From positions 372,001 to 436,000 of the forward strand of contig JAEUWY010000019.1 of the NCBI GenBank assembly GCA_022059125.1: a DNA stretch of 64,000 nt, written 5' to 3'. The translations under genes and the position numbers were made by a program. Below the pieces are notes generated by a model that saw only the letters and a program-made list of their open reading frames with translations, had not been told where the DNA came from and did not search any database. This DNA is from Corynespora cassiicola. Taxonomy: Eukaryota > Ascomycota > Dothideomycetes > Pleosporales > Corynesporascaceae. The stretch's first letter is position 1, and each line of letters begins with the position of its first letter. Shown here one piece after another: positions 46,493 to 56,131 of this stretch.

Positions 46493-48632
46493 ATGGACCC
46501 GTCTGCCCACCTCCTCGCCGCCGCAAATGGCCTCTACGCTCGCTCGGGCGCCATAGGCGGCGGCGACACGTCTGCGCGCCCGCCCATATACAAGGTCGTC
46601 GGCATCATCCTGGCCATTTCGTCCGGTCTCTTCATCGGCGTGTCCTTTGTCCTCAAAAAGCACGGCCTGCTCAAGGCAAACGAAAAGTACAATGAAGAGG
46701 CGGGCGAGGGCTACGGCTACCTCAAGAATGTCTGGTGGTGGACCGGCATGATCCTCATGATCATTGGAGAGATCTGCAACTTTGTCGCATATGCCTTCGT
46801 CGATGCCATTCTGGTCACTCCCATGGGTGCCCTGTCCGTCGTCATATGCGCCATTCTTTCTGCCATCTTTCTCAAGGAGCGGCTCAGCTTTGTTGGCAAG
46901 GTTGGCTGCTTCAACTGCATCATCGGCTCCGTCGTCATCGTCATCAACGCCCCGGAACAGTCGGCCGTGGCCGACATTCAGGACATGAAGAAGCTGGTCA
47001 TAGCTCCGGGCTTCCTGAGCTATGCCGGCGTGGTCATTGTGGGATGCACCATTGTCGCCCTCTGGCTGGGGCCCAAGTACGGAAAGCGGACCATGATGGT
47101 CTATCTGACCATCTGCAGTCTGATCGGAGGTCTCAGCGTCGTGGCCACCCAGGGTCTGGGAGCTGCCATCATCGCCGCCATCTCGGGCAAGTCGCAGTTC
47201 AAAGAGTGGTTCACCTATGTCTTGCTAGTCTTTGTCATTACGACGCTGCTGACGGAAATCATCTACCTCAATGTAAGTCTGTGTGTGATCCTGCTACGGC
47301 ACACGTGCTAATCTTGAACAGAAAGCACTCAACCTCTTCAACGCCGCCCTCGTCACGCCCACCTACTACGTCTTCTTCACCTCGTCCACCATTGTCACCT
47401 CGGCCATCCTGTTCCAGGGCTTCAAAGGTACGCCCGCCACCATCTCCACCGTCATCATGGGCTTCCTCCAGATTTGCTCGGGCGTCGTCCTACTGCAGCT
47501 CTCCAAATCCGCAAAGGACGTGCCCGACTCGGCCGTCTTCAAGGGCGACTTGGACCAGGTGCGCACCGTGGCCGAGCAAGAGGAGCCCGAGTACGAGCCC
47601 CGCGCCGACACGCTGCGCGGCGGCGCCTCCATTATCCGCTCGCTGTCCAAGGCGCGTACCGAGAAGGAGGCCCTCGAGGCCAAGCGCATCCACGAGGAGC
47701 AGCAGATGCAGTCCATAGGCGAAGACGAGCCCTTTGAGTGGGACGGCCTGCGCCGCCGCAAGACGGTCCTCGACCCTGACGGCCGCCCCTCCACCCAGCG
47801 CTCCGGCACCATCGTCCGCCAAAAGACCATTCACCCGCCCCTCGGCATGTCGCACTTCCCCACAGACGATTCGGACGACGACACGGAGTACCACCCAGGC
47901 TTCTTCCAGCGCCTGCGCTCGCGCGGCAAGTCGCGGGACGGCCGCCCGGGATCCGCAGCCCCCGTCGTCATGGAGACGCTTCCGCCGCAGGCCGACGGCT
48001 CCGGCGGTGACCCTGCAGCCTACGCCAAATCCCCATATCTGCAAGACGATACGGCGTATAACCCCCACGGCTCCCAGCACATACACTTCGGCGCCCTGCC
48101 CTCGCCCCCGCCACACGCAGACCACGAACGCTCCTCCTCCCGCGACACCCTCCAACCCCCCCGCCCCCCACCCCACACCGCCCGCCGCCAATTCTCCTTC
48201 ACAAATGTCTTCGGCCGGAACCGTGCCGGGTCCGCGTCCGCCGGGCAGACAGCGTCCAGCGGTGCCGGGACGGGACTCAGGCCCTCGAGCAAGCATTCGC
48301 GGAAGAGCAGTCGCGAGGGTAAGGGCGCGACCGAGGAGGAGAGGTTGGGGCTTGTCAAGGGCGATTCGGGGTTGGGGCCGATTGAGAGTCGGGATTCGCG
48401 CGAAGAAGAAGACGAGGGGAGGGTGGTGTATAGGGATGACGGGGATTGGGGGATCTTGAGTGAGCGTGGGGGGAGTTCGCCGGAGAGGAGTAGAGGTAGA
48501 GGGGAGGCGGGAGGGGGGCACCAGAGGGGGGGGTCGCGCGAGGGGGAGTGGGTGGGGAAGGATTGGAGTAGCGAAGATGAGGAGAGGGAGATGGAGAAGG
48601 TGCGCAAGGTGTCTTCTGGTGCCTTTCTGTGA
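46493..48632 (+). CDS. NIPA-type magnesium transporter (DUF803)
   Basis: Exons 46493-47272 and 47322-48632 (49-bp intron, GTAAGT..CAG) give 696 aa. Nine or so hydrophobic segments fill the first 350 residues. The family signature is clear: GIILAISSGLFIGVSFVLKKHGL, NVWWWTGMILMIIGEICNFVAYAFVDAILVTPMGALSVVICAILSAIFLKERLSFVGKVGC, then IAPGFLSYAGVVIVG and LNLFNAALVTPTYYVFFTSSTIVTSAILFQGF. NIPA proteins transport Mg2+ at plasma or endosomal membranes. The C-terminal half (about 330 residues) is a long polar, Ser/Arg/Asp-rich cytosolic tail usual in filamentous fungi, with LRRRKTVLDPDGRPS and several possible phosphosites. It shares a divergent promoter region with COG4. Confidence 0.92.
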
Positions 48633-49790
48633 GTGAGCGTGTGGGTGAGTGTTGTTCGAGGCTGAGCTTCCCTTTTTTTGCTTTCTTTCGTCCTTGTCCT
48701 TTTTCATACGCACTCTTCTCTTCCTTCCTCTTTCGTCTTGTTTCTCCTTTGCGTTGTCCTTATTCTGGTTCTTGTCCCTCTCCCTTCTTCCACCTTCATC
48801 TTAAGTCGCTTTTTATTCAAAGTGCTGTTAGCAGGGCGAGCGTGTATCTCATGTTTGGATTTCCGTCTTGGCTTGATTTGGTTTGATTTGGCCTGTCGTC
48901 TTCGTCGCCGTGGGGATTGTAATCTTGGTGGTCTTTGTCGTTGTTGTAATTGTGGAGGCGGTCTTGTCGTTGCATTTTTTTCACACGGCTTGTGTATGAG
49001 TGGGTAGTTGGATATTTTCAGGACGCTCAGCCAAGAAGAGGAACGGGAACGCAGGGCGAAGAGATACGGGGAGAGGGGAGAAAGGATACCTGCGACGAAG
49101 ACACGAGCAACGAAGCACGAAAGACACGGTCGCGAATGTGTAATGCATAGTATAGTTTTGGATATCAGAGTGTGGCCTTTTTGTATATAGACTCTAGATG
49201 GATGCCGCTCCGCCCCCCTTTTCCTAGACACCTCGACGCTTTCGCAGCTAGTCGCCGATTCTTTCATGTCGGCAGGGTTGACTTGCTGGTGTGGATAGTT
49301 GAGGACTGATGGCCAGGGTTTGAGGGGTTGCACATGGGGGGGATTGTATATTAAAGGACGAGATGGAGGGCCGGGGTATATATGAGGTGCGATGTGTGAG
49401 CAGAGGAAGGAAATACAAATCTTAGTCCTGCAGAAGGTTGCTCGAGATGTGATGTTCGCGTTATGCGTGTGTGATGAGTGCTACACCTGCTTGTTGTCCT
49501 TGTGGCTCCCCCTGAATGACCTCTGCGTGACGAACATTTTGGGAATAACCACTTGAAGATCATGCTGCGGGTCAGATCTGCAGATCAAATCGATACGGCA
49601 AAATCATACCATTGCCCGCATCATTCAAGGCTCATCATGTGAAGCCACGGTATACCGCCAAATCCACATGTCCCCGCAAACGCCTGACTGAATATGCCAG
49701 CCTCCAATGAACCAGTGGCACTACCACTTCTGATCCATGGTCCACACGTGGCAAGCCTCACGCGTGTGTTCGGAGAGCCATATAAAAACC
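48633..49790. other. 3' flank of the NIPA-like gene and start of AT-rich island
   Basis: TC-rich 3' UTR-like sequence runs to about 48960. Beyond it lies mixed sequence without a supportable gene, and composition becomes AT-richer towards 49.6 kb. Confidence 0.5.
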
Positions 49791-49835
49791 TCTCGCTCCC
49801 CATCGCTCCCTTTCCCACACTTCCTTACCACTTTT
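49791..49835 (+). promoter_or_regulatory. TATA box plus CT-rich initiator before array 3
   Basis: TATAAAAA at 49791-49798 is followed by CTCTCGCTCCCC, CATCGCTCCCTTTCCC and ACACTTCC, a textbook fungal core promoter. The first ATG (49842) opens only a 10-codon frame that includes TCTAAAA. The transcript, if made, is therefore likely noncoding. Confidence 0.55.
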
Positions 49836-49944
49836 CACATTATGTCTAAAATTCCATTCAACGCGGACTCATGATCTTTGGACTGTATCGAATTCTTACT
49901 GGTAACAAAAAATGTGCGACTCTGCACTGTCACTGAAATCCGTT

Positions 49945-49988
49945 GTTGGGGAAACCCAACACGCCTGTCGTCGGACCTGACGACAGGC
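49945..49988 (+). ncRNA. Two strong hairpins near the 5' end of a putative noncoding transcript
   Basis: GTTGGG-GAAA-CCCAAC (49945-49960) is a perfect 6-bp stem closed by a GNRA-type GAAA tetraloop. Two bases later GCCTGTCGTC and GACGACAGGC (49963-49972 and 49979-49988) form a perfect 10-bp stem with a 6-base loop. They lie about 150 bp downstream of the TATA box at 49791. Such stems are rare by chance and suggest a structured RNA, though no known RNA family is recognised. Confidence 0.5.
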
Positions 49989-50368
49989 AGGGCCAACCGA
50001 CCAGTAGCAGATAGCCAGCTTGACAGCCAAGTGGATTAATTACTCATACAACACACTTTATGTTTCTGATCGATCTGCGTGTCGCCCGATCAATCGAATC
50101 GTCATTCGATCCGATTGCCTACCATCCGTCTGAAATAACTCTTCAAAGATGTCATGAGGACTTGTGTGGCAACAAAATAACACTTGAATGAAGATATACG
50201 TCCATCTGTGTTGGATTTGAAGGATTTCTCGAAAACCCCATGAATGCTCGCAAGAGTGGACGTCATCAAAATACGGTTATCCGCTCCAGCATTGAAATAA
50301 AAATCTTAAGAGATGCGATCTCATGTTTCCATTAGGGCATCGCCGGAAGAAACGCTACAACTCATAAT

Positions 50369-51905
50369 ATGCGAGAACCAAATCCAACGTTGAAATCCTC
50401 ATTTTAAAAGTTCAATTTCTATCTACACTATAAGGGTGTTGCCAGCATCAAAAATCAAGGAATATCATAAGCATGTACCAACCTCCTCCAGCATTTTACA
50501 TCCGTCTAAAATACCATTTTTATTGGAGATATGAGAGCTTCTATAGCGTTTCAGATACTATATTTAGCCCTATGTGCATCCGTCCGCCAACAATAAAGAT
50601 GTTTTCCCAAAAGACTATGCTGGAATGTATCATGCCAGCCCCGAGATTATCTAAAATGAAAGACATAGCTGAGAATGTGAGAACCGCCACAGCCATTATA
50701 CACCGAGTATAGAATATGGGGATCGGTTTAATTTATGAGGTTTACTGCGGCTTCAAAACCATCCAAATCCAATGAAATGTGCGTCCACCCGCTCGAAAGA
50801 AAATGCTCGGTTGAAATCAGCGGACGAGGATCTTATGGGTCATTGAAATGATACTATATATGTTTTATGTGCGCATCACCGGCGCCGTCAGATGTCTGGT
50901 CTAATACATGAAAACAGTTCAACTTATGCGGACTTTCGCAGCTTTGAAAAAAAAAAAAGAACGGCATACCAACCTCATGCGCATCAACTCGCCAGCAAGA
51001 AAACTTTTATCTGAAATACTGCAAAGCAAAGCTGGTTTGGAACTTATCAGCGTTAAAAAATATCTTACAGATGGTGCATGTGTGCCTCGTTGGTGCTATG
51101 AAACATCCCGATTAAACAATGTCGAAGCTTCGATCATGAGGACCTTTGCAGCCTCAAGATATCCTAGATCGAGTCATGTGTGCTCACTCTCACCTGCAAT
51201 AAAAATTCCAGATCAAAACAGCTTCAGGTGATAGACATGTGAACCGCCCCGGCGCCTAAACCGCTACGCAAACATGTTATGTGCCCATCTACCGGCACTG
51301 TAATTCCATTAGAAATGCACACCGATACGGGTTGATGAAGACTCAGTTCGTATAAAAGGCGAAATGGGGACAGGTAGCATGTGCACCTACCCGTTGGTCA
51401 AAAATATGAACCAGATAAATCATGGACAAAACGTGGACTTCGCCTGCATTCAAATACTATAAAGTTGAAATTTATGTGTACTCACCAACCCTAATATTTG
51501 CTCGAAAAAGCCCTCGCACCGAAGATTATGAAGATTTTGCTGGTACTGAAAGTAATATTCATCTGATATGTGCGTCCACCTACCAACACTGATAAACCTA
51601 TAAAAAGTTTAAGACATGTGCGCTCATTTCCAGCACTAAAACTTGATCCAAAAGACCACGTCAAAATGGACAATTAAGGAATTTTCCACACCAAAACGCG
51701 ACACATTTTCTGCATATGCGCCCCTCTTCAGCACTCAAAATCTGTCTAAAGTGGTTATGTCATCAACTCATGAAGACTTTCCCGATATCACAAAACAAGA
51801 AGAAATCGACATGAAGCCTGTGTACCCACCAACTAGCCAAACCATCAACCAGCACTAAAAATCTCCCAATGACAGAATAATGAACGCCTTCCACAGCACC
51901 AAAAA
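50369..51905 (+). repeat. Array 3: about 100-bp diverged tandem units
   Basis: A diverged block A, near ATGTGCGTCCACC then CGCCAGCACTAAAA, starts at 50369, 50473, 50572, 50675, 50777, 50867, 50977, 51078, 51176, 51279, 51379, 51474, 51568, 51616, 51716 and 51819. Spacing is 90-110 bp (mean about 100), apart from one extra copy. A second block B, near ATGARGACTTTCGCAGC plus CAAAA, falls 49-60 bp after most A blocks (50735, 50826, 50926, 51136, 51334, 51430, 51528, 51769). Inverted repeats occur in many units, such as GTGCC/GGCAC near 51280-51297. Both blocks begin with ATG, but frames are broken by stops in most units, so present coding is unlikely. Confidence 0.65.
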
Positions 51906-52071
51906 CATTTTACATCAGCACACAAAATCACCATCCGACAGCATTATCCACCATTAAAAAGGGGCATACCAATACAAAATGTCTAACCTTTTCTCCAGCA
52001 AGCTTCTTGTTTACACCACTTGCATTGGACATGCGTGTGTGAGACGTGTGAGCAGAGGTGCGGGATGGGTA

Positions 52072-52077
52072 TATAAA
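52072..52077 (+). promoter_or_regulatory. TATA box within the island (52.07 kb)
   Basis: TATAAA sits in GGGTATATAAACTCG and is followed by TCTTTCCCTCACAATC and CTTTCTTTCCTCACC. Spaced TCTAAAA elements follow from about 52130 (52171, 52234, 52288, 52347, 52393). No supportable coding frame follows. Confidence 0.5.
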
Positions 52078-52565
52078 CTCGTCTTTCCCTCACAATCTTT
52101 CTTTCCTCACCACGGCGCTTCGGGGGTACTTAAAAAGAAGGGAAAGGAGATAGATGGGGAGTTTTGAGTGTCTAAAACATACATCGCCAATGGCGAATGA
52201 GGTGCTGGGAACAAGCGAGTTGAGGCATAGGGACTAAAAAATTGAAGAAAAACAAGATAATGTGTTAGTGAGTAGCAGAAGTGTGGGTTAAAATAGATGC
52301 AATGTCTCAATATGTTTTCCTAGGTTCCGGGCTAGGGTTGGGGAAGTGAAATTAGAGAAAGGAATCCGCATGAGTTAAACTCTTCAAGGACGTTAAAATG
52401 GAGGGACACGGGATTGGACTAAAAATTGACAAAATCAGATTCATGGGCGTTTTCCTAGGCGGTAGAGTGGAGAGAATGGGGATTCGCTGTGGTTGCGGTT
52501 GCGGTTGTGATGGTGTTCATCATCGGATCGGGCTGAGTGTCATGGGTTAGGACTTGAGGGGGAGG

Positions 52566-52573
52566 TATATAAA
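52566..52573 (+). promoter_or_regulatory. TATA box within the island (52.57 kb)
   Basis: TATATAAA is followed by GACCCCTTTGC and CTTTCTCTCCACACTC. The first ATG at 52626 opens a 47-codon basic frame that I do not recognise. Spaced CTAAAA/TTAAAA elements follow (52734, 52950, 53091, 53124, 53153, 53181). Confidence 0.45.
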
Positions 52574-53239
52574 GACCCCTTTGCTACCGGTGGGGCTTTC
52601 TCTCCACACTCAATCTTTTTGCACTATGATTACGATTGAATTCACGTATAAAAGATTAAAGATTCTAAGCCGAGCATTTTGGCATCGTACGGGAGATCGG
52701 CCATCGAATGCCATAAAAGCTATCAAGGATGGACTAAAACGCGTCCTTGGTTTTTACATGTTCTGAAAATACCCCTGCGTTTAATACATTGGGTTTTTTG
52801 AACCCTCTCCTGTTTCACGTGGATTTTTTCTAGACACTAGTCTGACGATAGCCAAAGCAACATAGCTCGATTCATGGAAAGGTGCCTGGGTTACAACGAG
52901 TATTCGAGGCCCACATGGGTGATTCTCTTGGACTTGAAAATTATATGGTTTAAAACTTGCTTCATATCTTGGATATAGGGAAAGTTTCGAAATAAAACAA
53001 CAGCGGGTTGATACGATGGGTAGAAGTCCAGACGGAGATTCAACTTGTGCTACGCACTCTGGTATGCGTCCACGCGAGGAGGCTGCCTTTTTTAAAATCA
53101 GGGATAGTGTGAGCATGTGTCTGTCTAAAATTTATTTTCTACGTATGATGGATTAAAACTTCATCGAGGCAGCTGAACGGTTAAAAACGGCAAACTTACG
53201 ATCCTCTCCCCTCATGGTCCAAGCGTTGGACGAGAGCTG

Positions 53240-53247
53240 CATAAAAG
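53240..53247 (+). promoter_or_regulatory. TATA-like box within the island (53.24 kb)
   Basis: CATAAAAG is followed by CTCTTTCACTCTTTCTCTAC and ACTCATTG. Just upstream lies the hairpin GTCCAA-GCG-TTGGAC. Elements CTAAAA/TTAAAA follow at about 53403, 53432, 53468, 53503, 53550 and 53605, 29-55 bp apart. Confidence 0.4.
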
Positions 53248-54349
53248 TCACCTCGATCAAGCAGAATCCTCTTTCACTCTTTCTCTACACTCATTGTTCT
53301 TTGTTCTAAAGTCATAGTCCCCGAGGCTCGATGTGCTTTTGAGCATTGTCAATTTGTTGGAAATAAAATTCTCGAATCTCTATCTAATAAGCGAGCGAGA
53401 CATTAAAATCCCTGGTCGGCGGGCGCGGGTTACTAAAAGTTAGGGGATTTCGTTTTGATGGATTTGGCTAAAAGTTTGCGGTTTTTTTTTTGATGAATTG
53501 GATTAAAAAATTAGGGATTTTGTTTTGAATGGAGTGAACTTCTTCCCTTCTTAAAACTCTGTTATATTGAATGTGCGTAACTAGAAGTGGACAAGCGTGG
53601 AGTACTAAAAGTCCGAGGATTTTGTTTTGATGGAGACTTCTTCCTACCTCAAAACCCTAGTATATGGAACGTACGGCGATGGAAAAAAAAACTTGAAAAT
53701 ACCCAGGTTCAACAAATGAGTTCAACACGTCATCGGTCCTTACCTACGGTTATGAAGCCAAAATTTCATATCGAATGTTTTTCTGGGGCGGTTGGATCTT
53801 GCAAGCCTGTCGCGCAATTAAGAAGAAAGTCTGCAGCGAATGTATGGCTGCTGGCACTAAAAGTGGCAAATCATCATACCACTCCAGTAGGCTAGGAGAG
53901 AAAATTAAAGAATGGAGTATAAAAGTTAGGCTCTACTATTTCAGATTCAGAATGATGGCGCTGATGTCGGTGGTGTTGATTCAAGAAACACGGAAGGTAT
54001 GTTAACGATGAGATTTGATACATAAGAATTTTTACTGCTCATTACAAAACGAAGCTAGATAGAGAGTATGTGTACTTTCGGAAATTTCCCTAAGGCCTAG
54101 CTATATATCAAATGCGCAATATTAATGCCTATAAAGTCTCTGATTGTTCTAACTCTGCCCTATGTACGCTGAGGGGTTGAACGAAGGCGTAGAACGCCGA
54201 ATTTAAAGAGTTTCTATTTTATTTTGTTCTCCCGGAAGCCTGGAATAAAATAAACATATTGCATGGACGTGAATAGGGATTTTTTCTTGACAGGGAGGTA
54301 TTCTGGACTATTCAGGTCTAATTTGGCTTTCTTCATCACTACAGAATGA

Positions 54350-54870
54350 CAGCTGCAATTCAAAGTTTTTGACAACACAGTGATGGTAAAAGCAGACCTC
54401 TCGAAAATTTGAATGAGAAATCATCTATTTACTGGTGAAGCCAGAACTACGTACTGAAAAGTCTCCGACAGCGAGCTCTTTCCTGCACATCTATTGCACA
54501 GCTCCAATCTAAAACATTTGGTGGGCTCCGTGATGGAAAATTGTCTCTTTCAAAACTTGAAAGAGAAACCATCTATCTCCTGGCGCTCTCTGGCGACGAA
54601 CCCTCGTCGTAAAAACATTGCACGGCTGCAATCTAAAACTTTTCGTGGGCACTGTGATGGAACATTGAATCTTTCAGAGTTTTGAGAGAGAGAACATCTA
54701 TCTTCTGACAAAGTCTACCATGGCGACTTCTCTGTCTATCCATTGAACAGCTCCGATCTAAAGCTTTGGGAGGGCTCCGTGATTGAAACATGAAACACTG
54801 CCTCTTTTGAAAATCCCGAAAATTCGAAAGAGAAGCCATCTACTTCCAGCAGTTCTAAAGCTACTAGCTC
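54350..54870 (+). repeat. Array 5: four about 125-bp tandem units with a conserved hairpin
   Basis: Units start at 54350, 54499, 54623 and 54748 (periods 149, 124, 125). Each begins CRGCTSCRAT plus a TCTAAA-type element, continues with a GGGCWCCGTGATGG-like stretch and ends with CATCTAYYT. The hairpin survives in all four: TCTCG/TGAGA (54399-54418), CTCTTTCAA/TTGAAAGAG (54545-54565), TCTTTCA/TGAGAGA (54670-54689) and CTCTTTTGAA/TTCGAAAGAG (54802-54832). Units 1, 3 and 4 differ from a perfect stem only by changes that leave G-U pairs. This is the best sign that the arrays act as RNA. Confidence 0.6.
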
Positions 54871-56131
54871 AGCCATTTTTTTAAAATGGCTATATTTCTG
54901 TAAAGGCAGCGTGCTGACATGCTGGTGCTTTCTGAATCAAGCATGCGAAAACGCATTTTCAACGACGCCCAATCATGTAGCGCGGACAGAGGTCTAAACT
55001 TGACTGTTTCCAGTTCAAGATTCTCATGTTTGTTCTTTAGATCAAGGACGTAAAACCCAAATTTTGAGGATGTAATTGATGTGAAAGGAACAGAGGTCTA
55101 AAATTGGATGAGTTAAAAATGATATTGGTTTTGGCTCCAGTTCTGCAAGTTGAAGGTGTCCTCTTTGTTGTAAGATTTTATCTACCACTTGATTGGTTTC
55201 TGGCACAACTTATTTCTTGTAGGAGTGTGCGTCGTACGTTTGGTCGGAGGTTATAAAAAGGCGAGGCCGAAGCAACAAGACAGGTTTAGCGTTCGCCCAG
55301 ACCTATAGAATATTCATGCCTAAAGCACTTGCTAAAAGCGACGAATCACATGCAAATGCTTACAAAAAAAGATTTTATGCGCTTGTCCGATTAATCTTGT
55401 CTGCCCCTACGGACGAAAGGCGGACTGCAACGTGAAATGTCCCAAGCGAAGACTTTTTTAGTATTTTTTTTAGAGTTCTATGTACAGTCAGCATTTAGGT
55501 TACCAATAGATTAATGTCAAAGTACAAAGACAACCAAAAAATTCTTGCTCATCTGGCTACAAAAATTCATCACATCAAATTTTAGATCTATGAATTATTC
55601 GACATGCACTTTGTAGGCTGATTGCCAGAACTTTAGAACTCAGGGAGCCGGTCTATTCCTGTCGCGAATCGGTTTTCGCTCCAAAAAAAATCACCGATTA
55701 GGTCTGCGAATATAAACGCGCAAAGCCGATGCAAGGCTTACAGCTGCCACGATTATAGGGTCCCTTCTAATTCATGCGTGGAGACTAGTTGATCGAAATT
55801 CAATACAGGCATAGCGGATGAAATAAGCCGTTGCCCATTATAGATAGTAATTCTCGAGGAAGAGCCGTTACAGTACCTGAGTTCCAACGTTGTTCCAGTC
55901 GACCTTTCCAATCAGATGCCCACTAGCCGATCCGATTAAGTGCGGATGCGGAAGTTTGTGAGATACACAAGTAAAGGTTGGGCCTAGACTTCGTAGTACA
56001 CTAAGACGGATGATGGGCAGAGCCAAGTGTGAGGGGATTGAGTGGTATAAAGATGCCAATTGATCCTATAACTAACACCCTCCAGTAATTGGAAATTGCA
56101 GATACCTTCAGGCGCTTCTATACCAAGAAAT
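54871..56131. other. AT-rich tail of the island; no gene
   Basis: A direct repeat (ACAGAGGTCTAAA) occurs about 100 bp apart at roughly 54986 and 55090. A further TATA-like element (TATAAAAA, 55252-55259) lies in the region. Nothing coding is recognised. Confidence 0.45.

Larger units (their letters stand above)
52130..53720 (+). repeat. Array 4: spaced CTAAAA units in three blocks
   Basis: This continuation of the island is divided by the internal TATA boxes. Inverted repeats between A elements include TCGCC/GGCGA near 52185, CCTAG/CTAGG near 52320 and GAGTT-A-AACTC near 52373. A partial direct duplication is visible at 53.43-53.66 kb: GGATTTTGTTTTGATGGAG occurs in one copy and near-identical versions precede it, each after CTAAAA/TTAAAA and before ACTTCTTCC. 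No gene is supported. Confidence 0.5.

Noticed and set aside
50473..51231. Array 3 read as a tandem-peptide (RiPP-like) precursor, since units start with ATG
   Set aside because: Frames are broken by stops in most units, no Kex2 KR sites recur and no signal peptide precedes them. Kept only as an alternative origin.
52626..52766. A 47-codon basic frame after the 52.57-kb TATA box
   Set aside because: Short and without similarity I can recognise; it runs through CTAAAA-type units and is more simply explained as chance.
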